From Cladopsammia gracilis (lineage: Eukaryota > Cnidaria > Anthozoa > Scleractinia > Dendrophylliidae): a stretch of 64,000 nucleotides of DNA. Within the stretch, counting starts at the first letter, position 1. Each line of letters opens with the position of its first letter. The translations under genes were made by a program, and so were the position numbers. Below, piece after piece: positions 11,446 to 23,460 of the stretch. Location: assembly GCA_022457155.1 (NCBI GenBank), contig JAJGOT010000317.1, positions 62,001 through 126,000 of the forward strand, given 5' to 3'. The notes below the pieces were generated by a model. That model saw only the letters and a list, made by a program, of their open reading frames with translations, ran no database searches and was not told where the DNA came from.

Positions 11446-11570
11446 ACTTATCAGCCATTGCTGACCATGTTAACACCACTGGACACGACATAAAGTGGGA
11501 TTATTTTGATGTCTTAGCGTCGGGTAAAACTGATTTCCACTGTAAAATCAAAGAAACATTGTTCACCTGG
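11446..11570 (+). mobile_element. Penelope-like GIY-YIG C-terminal fragment
   Basis: It encodes a stretch matching the PLE endonuclease end (SAIADHVNTTGH..KWDYF, then SGKTDFHCKIKETLF), the same as 16048-16162. It is truncated at both sides and lies in the opposite orientation to MVD, in its 5' flank. Confidence 0.85.
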
Positions 11571-12520
11571 TAAAGTTTACTACGTTATGTAAGGTGATTT
11601 GAAAAGTGATCGAGAGGAGACGGGGAAGTAGTGGGATGTAGGGCGAAAATAAAAGGCGAACGGGGACACCGCGGCTTGCTTCGCTCGCAATTTTGATCGC
11701 ATGTCGGCGGAGATCAACATGACCGCAAACTTGTCAACAGTCGGTGATCTGACCAATCAGCGTTTGCACTAGAATCTAGTGCACAGTTGGTGATCTGGAA
11801 CGGCGGCATCAATGGTTTGTCTGCAGGTCTCTCCGCCTCTTCCCCTATCCCTAGTTTTCCCGCGGCTCACTTCGCTCGCCGACGTTTCCTCAAGAGTTTT
11901 CTTTTCGCCGCTATCTACTTTCGTCATACACCCGCAAGGAGGCCTTTCACAGGCTAGGGAAGTGGGTTGGGGACTTCCGTGCAAGGCAAAATGCCAGTAA
12001 GATCCATAAAATTTCATCAAGCCCATTCCCCACCAAAAACGAAACGTTCATTGCTTCGAGTAGTGAAATCAGGCTTTAGTGTAAGTGCCCCTAAGGTACA
12101 AGAATTAATTCAATTGTTACGATTTGTTTAACAGTCGCTTTTCCGGTCACACAAGGTGATCCGTCACGCACGTTACTTCGTCATTTGCAACCTTTAATCA
12201 GTCTTTCGTAATCACTCGTGCATGCAAGGTCAACTTTATCTTCAACTTTAACTTTATTATTTCCATTTATCTGTTGCTCGAAAAGAAAGAAAAGGAAATC
12301 CAATGGAACTCTCGCCAAATCCGGCAATAATGTAAGTTCCTTTTACTTGATATGTTTCGTTTCGTCATTTTTGTAGTTAATTATTCATAGCGGAGCTCTC
12401 GCGGGCCGAAGGCCCATTCGCGGAGCTCCATACTCATACAACCTATGCCCGTCATTTTTCATGGTGATGGCTAGCGCAATGTTGCGCTGGCGGCGTCTTC
12501 ACATGTGTGTCGGAGCGTTG
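11571..12520. other. Upstream flank of MVD, no gene recognised
   Basis: Mixed-composition sequence with open frames on both strands but no recognisable domain. It holds short inverted pairs only. Confidence 0.4.
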
Positions 12521-12922
12521 CCTAGGTACTTGGTGTATCCCTGATCATAATGTATGGTACTTCATGTATCCCTTATTGTAATGTATTTAGATATATTGCA
12601 GTGTAATTTAGGGTCGGATTACAGTATCTAGGGTTGAAGCACTGATTTTAGTATTTAGGGTTAAGCACTGATTCCAGTATTTCCAATGTATCGAAAGGGT
12701 TAGATCTAATATATGGTTTGGGCTAGCAGCATATTATCTTATATCCGTTAAAAATTACAATTTTCGGCAGCTAGTCCTCCGTGGTGTAGTGGATAGTGTG
12801 CATGGAGTAGATCATACGGCCCGGGTTCGATTCCCCATTCTGCTGTTTTTATCTTCTTTTTCTACTGAAATAAAAACTAAGTGTTTAAATACAAAATAAT
12901 AAGGGATACACCAAGTACATAC
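12521..12922. mobile_element. MITE-like element with internal tRNA-like promoter
   Basis: A perfect 17-bp inverted repeat (12526-12542 and 12902-12918, GTACTTGGTGTATCCCT and inverse) is bounded by an 8-bp direct repeat GAGCGTTG at 12513-12520 and 12923-12930. Near the right arm, 12778-12846 resembles a tRNA head: TGGTGTAGTGGATAGT (A box) and GGTTCGATTCC (B box). Confidence 0.6.
12778..12846 (+). repeat. tRNA-like (SINE head) sequence
   Basis: A-box-like TGGTGTAGTGG and B-box GGTTCGATTCC are at tRNA-like spacing. The anticodon and acceptor stems do not pair well, so a functional tRNA is unlikely. Confidence 0.5.
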
Positions 12923-12978
12923 CGAGCGTTGGGCAGGACTAGCTCGCGGGCGCATATGACGTCGCAAAATATGCGCAT

Positions 12979-13293
12979 ATGACGTCAGTAACATTGGGAA
13001 TCTTGGCAATTTTGAAATCAAAGCGATGTTTTGCAGTGTTTAGCGGAGAAAACCGTTTTAAATTAAAAAGTCGTCATTTCCCTGCATTTTTTCGCGGTTT
13101 GCTACTCAAGACAGGGATACTAATTAAGGAATACTCAGAAGCCGCTATAGTGGAAAAAGAAGAGCTTTCAGGGATAAAATCTTGCTTCGAGGAACTTCAT
13201 ACGTTTTTGTCAATGGAGGAAATATTTCCTATTCGGATTTCAGAACCGAAGAAGCGGAGTTTTAAAGAATTTCCATGCAGCCGAGTGACTTAA
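12979..13293 (+). CDS. Hypothetical ORF, 104 codons
   Basis: An open frame with mixed, protein-like composition (FSGENRFKLKSRHFPAFFRG.., later HTFLSMEEIFPIRIS). No family recognised. Two TGACGTC-like boxes lie just upstream (12957 and 12978). It could be a single exon or chance. Confidence 0.2.
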   Translation: MTSVTLGILAILKSKRCFAVFSGENRFKLKSRHFPAFFRGLLLKTGILIKEYSEAAIVEKEELSGIKSCFEELHTFLSMEEIFPIRISEPKKRSFKEFPCSRVT

Positions 13294-13977
13294 AGGTAAA
13301 AGAAATTACATTTTTCGATGGGAATTTATATTGATATCAATTTGTGCTTGACTTTTTCTTTGTCCTTTGTCTTCTCGTTAGTTTTGGAGAATTGTTTATA
13401 AAACGTCTTGATACTCTTGAATTTTATCGAGGACATTTCGGCCTCGATGCGCTATAAATGGTACGTGTTTTGCTTTTAAACATAAACTAACAGATATTGA
13501 CATAATTTCATTTTGATGTGTTTGTTCATTCATTGCATAGGTTGAAAAGCGATTTTATGTCAACAGAACAAGACTTGGATATTATAGTTCTAACTTCACT
13601 CGCTTCGCCTTATACAAGTATATTTGCGTATATTTTGCAATTTTAATTTCCAATAAGTTTCTCGGGCAATTTTTCATACGCAACAGGTGTATTATTCGAA
13701 AATTAGTCATACTTGTATTCTTGACCGAGAAAAAGTTGTTTTTTTTTATGAACTTTTGTACGGTCTAAATGTACTGTGCAGACGGTCGTGTAATACTGTT
13801 TTTGAGAATCACTGTTATAGGCTCAGCCTATCTATATATATTAGAAGGACACCAAGTTAGTCTACTATCAACCTGGGGTGCTCTTGCGTAGGTATGAGCT
13901 GTCTGTTAGTCATCCCAAGAAATCATTTTCTTTCTTCTGTTACTTCTTTGAACCTCTTAAAATGTCATTCCGATTAT
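13294..13977. other. No feature seen
   Basis: AT-rich; no repeat or coding signal that I can support. Confidence 0.4.
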
Positions 13978-14154
13978 AGTCGAGTCCCGCCTTCAGTGGA
14001 CACCCTCTATTAAGCGGACACCAACTGTTGGGTGCCTAGATTTTCTACCCATATTTATTACAAAACGATTCGTATTCAACGGACACCTCTATTCTGGACA
14101 CTAGCGAGGGCCCCCCTGGTGCCCCGCGGGTGTCCGCCTAATGGAGGTTTCACT
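13978..14154. mobile_element. Degraded Tc1/mariner-type MITE
   Basis: It has the same interior motifs as 9621-10037 (GTGGACACCCTCTATTAAGC near the left; TCCGCCTAATGGAGGTTTCA at the right). The termini approximate TAGTCGAG.. / ..TTTCACTGTA. Confidence 0.65.
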
Positions 14155-15050
14155 GTAAAGCAGTTTAGACATAGTAAACGAACTGACCTAAATTTTGTTT
14201 GAGCCCAGGGTTTTTTTCTTGCAGTTTTTTTCTGGCTTCCGTTCTCACCGCAGTTTATTTAGTGAGCGGTTGCTCAGCTCTGTTTAGTGTAGTGCAAGTT
14301 TAAGATACATCAAGTTGTAATTATCGTTTCGAACAGATTAACGTACCTGTGTAGTTCGATCCGGCTGATGGTGCGAGGTCGTTGTCTGCTGTCCAGTGGA
14401 GTTGAAATACGTCCTTTGCAGAGAACGAGGTTGGTTGAACCCAAACTCTGCGATGAATATCCACTACCCACCCCTCCCTTGTGTCTCTCTATGAGAGATC
14501 ACTTGAAAGCTCCTTTCTGGGATAATTCACTTGGCTTCACAGCAGTCTGTGGTCAGCTGTGGTCTTATAAAGACTATTAGGTCATGTTTAACCTTAAAAA
14601 TCACATTCGACATTCAGCGATCAGTAAATCAAATCACGATTAGTTATTGTGTTGACCTGTCAATCAAGTATCTGTCAACCTACCCACCAAACCCTCAGAC
14701 TGCTGTAACAAACATTCCGCCGAAATTCTTGATATTTCCTCCTTCCGTTTTGGTCACCTATTCGGATCCTACGTTAATAGGGGAAGTTTAGAAGTCACGT
14801 CTTAAACGTTTACAAGTGTTTCTATATTCTTGAATACAACTTCCCACAAGTTTGAGCTCATGGCTGGTGTATGACGACTTGACTGACGTCACAAAGCCTA
14901 ATACAATACAACCTAATACATCAAAATTAGCCAAAATTAGTAAAAACCAAACAATGGAAGTAGTGTCTAATAGTGCCTACTACTGCCTACTAGCTTAGTA
15001 ACTATTTCACGGTTTAAAGAAAATCACTCTACAACACAACCTAACACTAC
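14155..15050. other. Flank of the older transposon, with an inverted-repeat arm
   Basis: No gene recognised. 14841-14880 (includes CTCATGGCTGGTGTATGACG) is the reverse complement of 21499-21540 on the far side of the 6.4-kb transposon, so that transposon sits inside a small inverted-repeat element. AATAC-type repeats near 14900 mirror those at 21471. Confidence 0.6.
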
Positions 15051-15277
15051 TAGTCCGGAAGATAAGCGACAAAAAATAGCGGAATTGTTCAAATTAGTGA
15101 TACAAGTATGAAATTTTCAGAATAAAAACCTTTTACCATATATATTCATAAAACATTAAGATCCCATCTGGATCCTAATCTTAAGCATATATTTTAAGAC
15201 ACTTTAAACTGGCGGTCAGCGGTTTGTTACAGCAGGCTCAAAGCTTTCCGTATTTATGCGTTAAACTTAACAGAATT

Positions 15278-16395
15278 GTATCGTAAAAATTTTTATTCTT
15301 GGGCCATCGAAGTTTGATGAGAAATAGAACACAAACCGCGGTGATAAACATATTCTTGCAGTATTTGAATAATTGTCACAACAGTATCAAATTTACCATT
15401 GAATATGAGCAAGACAACTCGATTCCGTTTTTGGACATCCTTGTTAAACGCTGCCAAAACAACACTTTCATGACTTCCATCTACCGGAAGAAAACATTCA
15501 CGGGGTTATACACCAAATGGGATTCCTTCACCCCGCGCAAGTACAAAATAAATCTCATCCGCACCCTCACTTATCGCTGCTACAGGATTTGCTCCTCTTC
15601 ATTGTTGCTGAAATCTGCCCTTGATGAGCTTCGAAAGCTTCTTCTTCAGAACGGTTACCCTCAAGGGATAATCAACTTTCACATTAATGATGTTATAAAC
15701 AGAAACATTAACAAGTCAAACAACCATGTCTCCACTGTTCCTAAGAAAGATATTATTATCCTGCTACCTTATTTAGGTTTACATAGCAACCAAATCTCTA
15801 AACGTCTTAAATCTTGTGTATACAATTTTTACTCTTGTGTCAACCTTAAAATTATTTTTCAAAACACTCGCCGCATCAAATCTTTCTTCCCGTACAAGGA
15901 CCGCTTAAATCGTTCTCAACAGTCTAAAGTTATTTACAAAGCCAGTTGTTGGGATTGTGAAGAATTTTACATTGGTAAAACTAAACGACGGCTTCATGAT
16001 AGAAAAACTGAGCATTTTAAGGCCCTCGCTAAGGATGACCGCACATCAGCCATTGCTGACCATGTTAACACCACTGGACACAACATCAAGTGGGATTATT
16101 TTGATATCTTAGCGTCGGGTAAAACTGATTTCCACTGTAAAATCAAAGAAACATTGTTTATACAAGAACTAAAGCCAGCTCTTAATGCAAACGTCAGTAG
16201 CGAGAAGCTGATGCTTTATTAATTAGCTGTTTCTTTTTATAGATCAACTGTTAAGTTTTGTACTTAATCTCGGTCCCAGTCCCTTTTTACTACTATATTA
16301 GTATCGTTTTTTAACACTAACGGTCACTTTTGAAAATGTATGTAGTAGCATACGAAACGTCAAGTTTTTATCAAAAATGAATAAGTTCAATATGT
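15278..16395 (+). mobile_element. 5'-truncated Penelope-like element with 11-bp TSD
   Basis: A retroelement fragment flanked by TTAACAGAATT at 15267-15277 and 16396-16406. It carries the end of the RT, the linker, a GIY-YIG endonuclease and a 3' end with the stem motif GTATG..CATACGAAACGTC (16340-16372) that recurs at 39000 and 39230. It lies within the 5' part of the older DNA transposon. Confidence 0.88.
15299..16222 (+). pseudogene. Penelope-like RT thumb + GIY-YIG endonuclease
   Basis: An uninterrupted frame of 307 codons. Residues 1-130 match the PLE RT C-terminus (IPFLDILVKR, SIYRKKTFTGLYTKWDSF, CSSSLLL, NGYPQG). Residues about 205-307 form the GIY-YIG domain: VIYKASCWDCEEFYIGKTKR with the CxxC of the PLE CCHH finger, R and H in RRLHDRKTEH, then ADHVNTTGH and FHCKIKETLFIQELKP. 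The catalytic YVDD part of the RT is missing, so the copy is 5'-truncated and cannot transpose by itself. Related fragments are at 11446, 21679 and 58213. Confidence 0.9.
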
Positions 16396-18368
16396 TTAAC
16401 AGAATTATTCCCAAAATGCCCTAGTATCATTGCAATAGTCATATTTTGTTTATTTAAACCTTTATACCTTCCTTAGCCTAGTTAATATGTTTTATTTTAA
16501 AAAATCTGACTAAAAGGCCAGGGTTCCTGTGGTGTGAGCAAGGAACGCCTGACTGATTTCTCATATACAAACAGGTTGCTCTAAGTTGGAAAAAGTTTTA
16601 GAAAATGGGTCGTAGACGAACACGTCACACGGACTAGTATGAACTGGGATTTGTGTACTTCATGCCATGTGGACAATACAGATATAAAGCTTTTTTGTCC
16701 AGTTAATAATAAATGAAAAGATCACGGTTACAAACGTTTAGCTGACAATTTACAGAAATTCGCGGAGGTTGGCCAATTACTAATTCAAGTGCCATTGTCG
16801 AGTCTTGACGAAGGAAGTGGGAAGGAGGAAACACTGAGAACTCACCAAGCGTTCTGGCACAAATCGTGTTTTAACAAATGCAACAGTGCAAAGCTGTGTA
16901 GAGCTCAGAAGAGAAAGAATGCAGAGATCACTGGCGACTCTGACGAGGAGAGTTCTACACACCCGGCGAGCCCAGTCAAAACTCGACGTGCCTCCTTGGG
17001 AACAGCAGCCAGACCAGTGACAAGGGATGACACGAATAGATGCTTCTTTTGCGAAGAAACGGGTAGGGTAATAAGAATATCAACTTTGAGTCTACTGTGG
17101 AAGTACGTAACTGACACTTCTCTAGTTTCTTTAGAGGCTATTGCTTTAGCGGAACTTGTCATGTAATTGAGGCGGCTCCAAGACCAATAGTTTTCCAATT
17201 ATCAGAGTTGGCCAAAATGTACGTCTTCACTTGAGCAGCTTGGAGCACTTGTTCCTGGCCGAATAAACAGCACGAGGCTAAAGGATCGCCTGCTCGCACA
17301 AATAACACAACTTTGCGCGTATACTGAAGGAAAAGAAGTAAAGCTTGTTTTTTCTAGTGACATTTGTGCAGCTCTACAGTTTGCCCAAACGCATGACTAT
17401 GATACTGAAGCCATGCATCTTGCCAAGGCTGCAATACTTGCCAGGAAAGACCTGTTAGCTAAGAAGCAATGCTTTAATGGTACATTTGATTCCGACGGTC
17501 AGCGCTCTGCAGTACCTGACTTACTCCTAGCACTTGTGAACATGATATTAGAGGGACCGAATGTCACGAACAAAAATGAGCAAGACACGACCGGCATGTT
17601 GATTTTTAATGCCGTGAAATGCCAGAGAGACCCGCAATTTGATGCCGCAGCAACTAGACACTACCTGAATAGAGAGCCTGCATTACCGGTCTATCTGGAA
17701 CTACTAGTCCATGCTGAAACCAGGAAGAAAACGTTGGACTATCGATTTCATACGACCGAGTGATGCAGATTTCAGCAGATCTTGGAAACAGTGTATGCGC
17801 GCAGTTTGAAGAGGAGGGGGTAGTGTGTCCCTCAAAGTTAAAAAAGTCACTGTTTACTACGGGTAGTGTGGATAACATAGACCACAACCCGAACTCACAT
17901 ACAGCTAAGGACTCATTCCATGGAACAGCAATTTCTCTTACCGAGCACCATACAATAGACTTTGCTGGTAATGACAGAAATCGAGTTGTAATCAATGCTG
18001 ACCTACCAAAAAGGTATGGGTATAGCATAGCTACTCTCCCGTATGGGGAGCGTAGCTATGTTGTTATGTTGGGGGGGGGGGGGGGGGGGCTGCACATTGA
18101 GATGGCCTCAGTAGCGGATGGGATAGTGCATTAGTCCAAGCCGACATCACAACCAGTGGAAGGGCAGATGCTATACTGAAGTCGTCCCACATAACAAGGT
18201 CTCGCTATGCACATCAAGCTAGTGCATGCGCGTTGTATATCTTACAGCAAAGAGCTTACAAGACTAGTATCGTTGACAATAGTGAACCTGACGATTTTAC
18301 TACTTGGGTACATAAGCAGTGTGAAGCACATCCGCAGTTTCGTTTCTGGTCAACTAAGCTTGAGTTGG

Positions 18369-18659
18369 GCGGCACGGTGGTCTAGTGGTTTTGCGCGTCG
18401 GACTTTCAACCTGAAGGTCGGTGGTTCGAGCCTGGTCTCTGCCGTCGTGTTGTTTCCTTAGACAAGAAACTTTACTCCACACTGTCTCTCTCCACCCAGG
18501 TGTATAAATGGGTACCGGCGACAAAATGCTGGGGGTAACCCTGCGATGGACTAGCATCCCATCCAGGGGGGGGAGTAGCAATATTCCTAGTTACTTCATG
18601 CTACGGAAACCGGGTTAAGCTCCGGCCGTGTGGGCCATCGTGGCCCGAGTGCGACTTTT
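18369..18659 (+). mobile_element. tRNA-derived SINE, 13-bp TSD
   Basis: It begins CGGCACGGTGGTCTAGTGG (A box), with the B box GGTTCGAGCC at 18423-18432, a tRNA-unrelated body, and ends near GAGTGCGACTTTT. It is flanked by AAGCTTGAGTTGG at 18356-18368 and 18660-18672. It is about 291 bp and inserted into the decayed transposase gene. Confidence 0.9.
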
Positions 18660-20348
18660 AAGCTTGAGTTGGAACTTCTGGTTCTATAATTTGTCAGGTC
18701 TATTAGAGAAGGCAACTTTCCCCTCTATATTCAGATTCTTGGCAAGCTAGTCCCTTGGATGTTTGCTTTAGATTTAGTTAACTATTCAAGATGGCTTCCC
18801 ATCCACATCAGAGACCTGGTCAACCTAAAGGAGAGGCACCCATCAGTATACGCCGAGTTTGAACAAGGGAAGTTCGTTGTACAGAAATCCCAGCACCTAT
18901 TCTCGAAGATTTCTACGGACCAAAACCATAAACAAGAAAATGAGATGATCAAAAGGGAACGGAGGGGCAGTAGTGCTAACGGAAAGCCCGGCAGCACTTC
19001 GATGCTGGATGGCAGTAGGACCCGAAATAGCAATAGCAGTGACAGAATTCGAAAGCACATATGACGTACGGAAGCCTAATGACACCCGTCACCACGAACA
19101 AGTCCCATCTGTTCAGAAAAGTTTTGCTAAAGACGTCAATAGCCTGACCAGTGTAATTAGGAAAACGGGAAACCCATTTTGTGAAGAGAGTACCGATCTT
19201 CTTGTATTGGACACCAAGGAAATAATGCCTGAATGTGTTGTGGAAGCTGTTTCATGCAGCCAAGGGGAAAGGACAATCAGAGTATGACAAATATGTAGAG
19301 GAGCGACCATCAAACAATGCAGCCTACCTTTGTTTGGCACATCTGAGAAAACGCAATCAAAAAAGACAAGGAATCAAGTTGCCTATCTCAAGAGCGACTG
19401 CAGATTATATTCCAGACAGTATATCGCTTGCCAAGCAAGAGATGGAAATTTTGACGATTTTTTTAAGCACAAAAACAATTCAAGCCCACTTGCACTTTCG
19501 TGTAATGGCAAGATGCGAACAGGCCAGAAATCGGAACTTATCACATGCGTTGAAGTCGCGGAAACAATGTTGGAGCGTCCTTCGTCGATGCGATTGTTAT
19601 AAATGCCACAGCTGTCGTTAATATGCTTCCACCTGGTAAGTACAGACCTTTAATGAGTACGCGGAATCTGTCTGTCTCCCGCACATTATCACCTATCAGA
19701 CACTGAATGTAAAGAGAATCGATTTGGTGTGGAATCACAACCTGGAGAACAGCTTGAAGCAAGGTACGCGCAACGCCAGAGGCTCTGGATCTCGTAGACG
19801 TGTCTGCGACACCGCGGCGATTCCATTAAATTAGAAGTCATTTTTGAGGCTGGATGACTACAAGACGGAGCCATTCCAGTATCTCGCAGTGAACGTCACA
19901 ATAGACAAGGAGGGCCTGGCACCGTGCAGCCATGAGGAAGCAGATACTCGTATTTTTGTTCATGCAAAGCATGCCTCAGGAAGTGGTATGAAGAAAATCC
20001 TCATACCAACTGTTGACACGGACGTGATAATTTTAGCCATCGCATTTTTACACAAGTTGGAAGTAGAGGAGCTGTGTTTTGCATTTGGTGTTGGCAAGCA
20101 TTTGCGGTGTACCTGACGATCCACAAGATAGCTAGTTTACTCACCACACAGCAATGCAAAGGGCTACCTTTCTTTCATGCCGTCACCGGATGCGATACGG
20201 TATCGTATTTTGCGGGAAGAGGAAGGAAAAAACGCATTTCAAGTATGGAAGTGTTATACCGAGGCAACCGCAGTCTTCCGTAGTCTATCATCGCCAGAAA
20301 CATTAGTCTCCGAGGAGCAATTCAGGGTACTGGAGCGTTTCGTAGTTA

Positions 20349-20790
20349 CAGTTAAAACCCGCAAGTAAGAACCTGCATTTTCCCAAGTTAGCCTAAACAG
20401 GTTCTTACATAAATGGTAATTAGCACAAATTTAGGCTATTTAGGTTCTTTCAATAGGTTCTTATTTTCTGAAGAAAAAATTACATTGTAGCTAATAGAAT
20501 TTAGTGGTGTTTAGCCTTTTCCTAAAATAAAATCTGCATACCAAGTAAGTATTTATGTAAAAATGACTATAATAAGAAAAACTGAAGCACTGATCACAGA
20601 ACTTAACATTATATACATGTACTCTTATTTGCCCAAGTGTACTGTACACATTTTTTTATATAGATTTTAGAAAATAAGAACCTGTTTCAAATTTTAGGCT
20701 AAACAGGTTCTTGTATAGAGGTGGTCTAACTGGCAAGTTTTAACCTAACAGGTTCTTAAAAACTAGGTTCTTACTTGCGGGTTTTTACTG
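20349..20790. mobile_element. TA-flanked MITE (CAGTTAAAACCCGC termini)
   Basis: TIRs CAGTTAAAACCCGCAAGTAA and inverse are flanked by TA at 20347-20348 and 20791-20792. The interior repeats AGGTTCTTA / TAAGAACCT modules with TTAGCCTAAA. It is related to 31082-31845. It fits Tc1/mariner non-autonomous elements. Confidence 0.88.
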
Positions 20791-21470
20791 TATAATGTAT
20801 AGCCGAACGACCCCCATCAGAATGTCAACATGGCACGGCAAACCATCTTTTCTCAAGGCGTCAGAAGCATTGAGAGTATCCCGCCAACCCAAGCGGCCCT
20901 GAAACAACATGTCAAGAGGGCAGCGTTTCAAGCCGATCATGTCTGGCGGCACACACTAGATCCTATCCAAGAGCTTCCAAGTGCAGAAGAGTGGGGATGG
21001 TATCTGTCTTCCGATGGATGGACACCGAAATGGACAACCCTACCTGAGGCATCACAAGCGTGTAATGAGCTTCACTTATCAGATGTGGTTGTAAGCGTGG
21101 ATGTAAATGCACCAAGGCAAACTTACCCTGCACTGCACTGTGCACCTGCAATGGCAATTGCTATCAAGAGTGAAAATAACTTTCCGGGTATTATTCTGTA
21201 GGCTAAAAACGTTGAATTACATCGAGATCTTCGTGAGAATATTTTATACGAATGTTACCTCCAATAATCCACAGGAAAATTGATCTCAAATGACGTTTCC
21301 TATACAAAACATATGGGAACTTTTCATCGACCAATAACAAGCGAACCGATTAGGATCCAAAGCGGATTTTAATCTTATATTATTACCTACCCGTAAAGGA
21401 TCATGTAGATGAAATTTGGTACTTGTATCACCAATTTGAACAATTGTTCGCTTGTCTTCCGGACTATACC

Positions 21471-21497
21471 TAATACAATACAATACAATACAATACA
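21471..21497. repeat. (AATAC)n short array
   Basis: About five AATAC units adjoin the right end of the older transposon; similar units lie near 14900. Confidence 0.8.
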
Positions 21498-21678
21498 GTC
21501 GTCATACACCAGCCATGAGCCAACCCCTGTGGGAAAAACATAAGCAGGAAATGTGGGTAGGAACCATGGCTCATGCTCAAAACAATACAAGCCCATCCTA
21601 CGGAAGCATTAAAATACAAAGCCAAGCTAAACGAAATACAAATCCTCTTAAGAATAAAAAAAAGCATTAATGGACTAG

Positions 21679-22170
21679 TCTTGTATATACAATTTTTACT
21701 CTTGTGTCAACCTTAAGAAATTATTTTTCAAAACACTCGCCGCATCAAATCTTTCTTCCTGTAGAAGGACCGCTTGAATCGTTCTCAACAGTCTAAAGTT
21801 ATTTCCAAAGCCAGTTGTTGGGATTGTCAGAAGAATTTTACATTGGTAAAACTAAACGACGGCTTCATGATAGAAAAACTGAGCATTTTAAGGCCCTCGC
21901 TAAGGATGACCGCACATCAGCCATTGCTGACCATGTCAACACCACTGGACACAACATCAAGTGGGATTATTTTGATATCTTAGCGTCGGGCAAAACTGAT
22001 TTCCACTGTAAAATCAAAGAAACATTTCTTATACAAGAACTGAAGCCAGCTTTTAATGCAAACGTCAGTAGCGAGAAACTGATGCTTTATTAATTAGCTG
22101 TTTCTTTTTAGATCAACTGTTAAGTTTTGTACTTAATCTCGGTCCCAGTCCCTTTTCACCATACTATATA
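21679..22170 (+). pseudogene. Penelope-like element fragment with frameshift
   Basis: It matches 15816-16300: the linker (from GTATACAATTTTTACTCTTG), then KASCWDC, a one-base shift near 21830, then FYIGKTKRRLHDRKTEH through ANVSSEKLMLY and the same 3' flank up to GGTCCCAGTCCC. It lies just outside the older transposon. The broken frame makes it non-functional. Confidence 0.88.
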
Positions 22171-22722
22171 AGTATGGTTTTTATCTCGTTAAAGCGCATG
22201 CGCGCATAACGAGATATAGGAGTCACTAGAATATGGGGACAAAAGTTGTTAACAAATTTTTGTGGACTTTTGTCCGGGGGGGGGGGGGGGGGTTAGTTGT
22301 TTCTTCTTTATAGAAGCTATATTAGGGCATTGAGGATATGGTTGGTTAAACCGGTTAGGATTTCAAGAAGGGCATCACATACTGCTCCTTAAATTTTTGG
22401 GGAGCACCCCCGGACCTATTGTTAATTTCCCTTGGGTATCGGGATGTCAAAACTTCTGACGAACTTGTCATATCTTACATTACGTTACCGCAAAGGTATT
22501 ACGTTCTTCTTAAGTTTCGATATCTCACGTTACCTATCAGTTTCAATCATTTGTCGTAAAGCCATTAAAGCTGCATTGCGTTTTTTTTTTTTTGGCAAAC
22601 GCAGTTTGAGAATTTCACGGTGTATTTTTACGAATGGAGACGTTTTAAGAAAGTTAAATGGGACGGGAAAGTTTGTGTTTTAATATGAGCGATATGGCAG
22701 AGCAAAATTGCGTTTGTTCTAT
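21959..22722. repeat. Inverted-duplicate segment, left copy
   Basis: It is the reverse complement of 57583-58346. It starts in the PLE GIY-YIG domain and runs about 550 bp past its stop, including a G-tract (22277-22292) and the GTCCGGGGGTGCTCC-like motif. The shared tail differs from that of the PLE at 15278, so this is a different PLE subfamily or a composite unit. Confidence 0.85.
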
Positions 22723-23460
22723 TTTGATTCATTGCTATTACGGTTTGATTATGCAATAGTATGGGAACGACGTCATAGTTTTGTTTATTTAGCTACCGTG
22801 CACAAGGATATTATGCGGATTGTGCGACTGAATTTGTTTTGCGGGAGGATATTTTTGCGGGTCGCGGAGACAGCTAAAATTTGCTGGAAGGAAATGCTTG
22901 CGGATTTCTGGGCAAGTATAAATAAAATCCAAGGCATCGGTATTAAACTGCAATTTTACTTCCTGACCGGAGGTTTGTATAGTTCCCATAGTTATGGTTG
23001 CTGTTCTGGCGCCAATATGAACATAAACAACGAGAAAACTAGTGAGTGAATTATTGTACGTTGTTGTAAAAACGTATCAGTATTATGATAACAGTCTCTG
23101 GTTTGTTTGAGGACGTGTCTGGAGTTGAATCAGGAATACAAATGACTGTTGTGCCGGTCGTCTCGGAGTTCACTGTTATGAGAATTATGAGTTATGAGAG
23201 TTCACCGTTCTGTAAAACGCGGACCGGATGGCGGCAGATGGCGGACGGCGGACGGCGGATAATAAAATGAGGATAACAAAATGCGGATGATAAAATGCGG
23301 ATGAAAAAAACAACAGAAAAATAATTCCTTACGATTTTTACAAAAAAAAAGAACAAAGAAAGAAAAGCAGAAATAACTTTAAAATGGCACGAAACAAAAA
23401 CACGAAACAGTAACTTTATTGTCCAAACTGTCTTCAAGTTCCACTTCATGCCTCACTCAA
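22723..23460. other. No gene recognised
   Basis: Contains short GGCGGA and GATAATAAAATG repeats around 23228-23310. Several open frames have no recognisable domain. Confidence 0.4.

Larger units (their letters stand above)
16639..21173 (+). pseudogene. Decayed XPG/FEN1-like transposase gene
   Basis: It aligns along its whole length with the gene at 31959-36654. The start is MNWDLCTSC, matched to the CILC module. Later come HKSC, CFFC (17042), a VDNIDHNPNS block (17870), DSFHGT (17910), HIEMAS, EEADTRIFVHAKH (19936), TVDTDVIILA (20010), FHAVTGCDTVS (20173) and a cysteine tail RCGCKRGCKC..CTALCTC with exactly eight cysteines (about 21080-21170, stop 21171). The frame is broken by many stops and indels and by a SINE and a MITE. 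Removing the MITE (leaving one TA) restores alignment with the intact gene across 20348/20791. Divergence from the other copy is high, so it is a separate older lineage. Confidence 0.88.
15051..21466 (+). mobile_element. Old DNA transposon, TAGTCC termini, 3-bp TSD (Academ-like)
   Basis: The left end TAGTCCGGAAGATAAGCG and the right end, inverted, TAGTCCGGAAGACAAGCG start imperfect TIRs of about 130 bp that share GAATTGTTCAAATT, GTGATACAAGTA and GGATCCTAATC blocks. The flanking target duplication is TAC (15048-15050 and 21467-21469). Inside are a decayed transposase-like gene (16639-21173) and later insertions: a PLE (15278-16395), a SINE (18369-18659) and a TA-MITE (20349-20790). It is the same superfamily as 29474-37294, judging by termini and gene. 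Confidence 0.85.

Noticed and set aside
12778..12846. Genuine tRNA gene
   Set aside because: A and B boxes present but stems do not pair; same for 30424-30500 and the SINE head at 18369.
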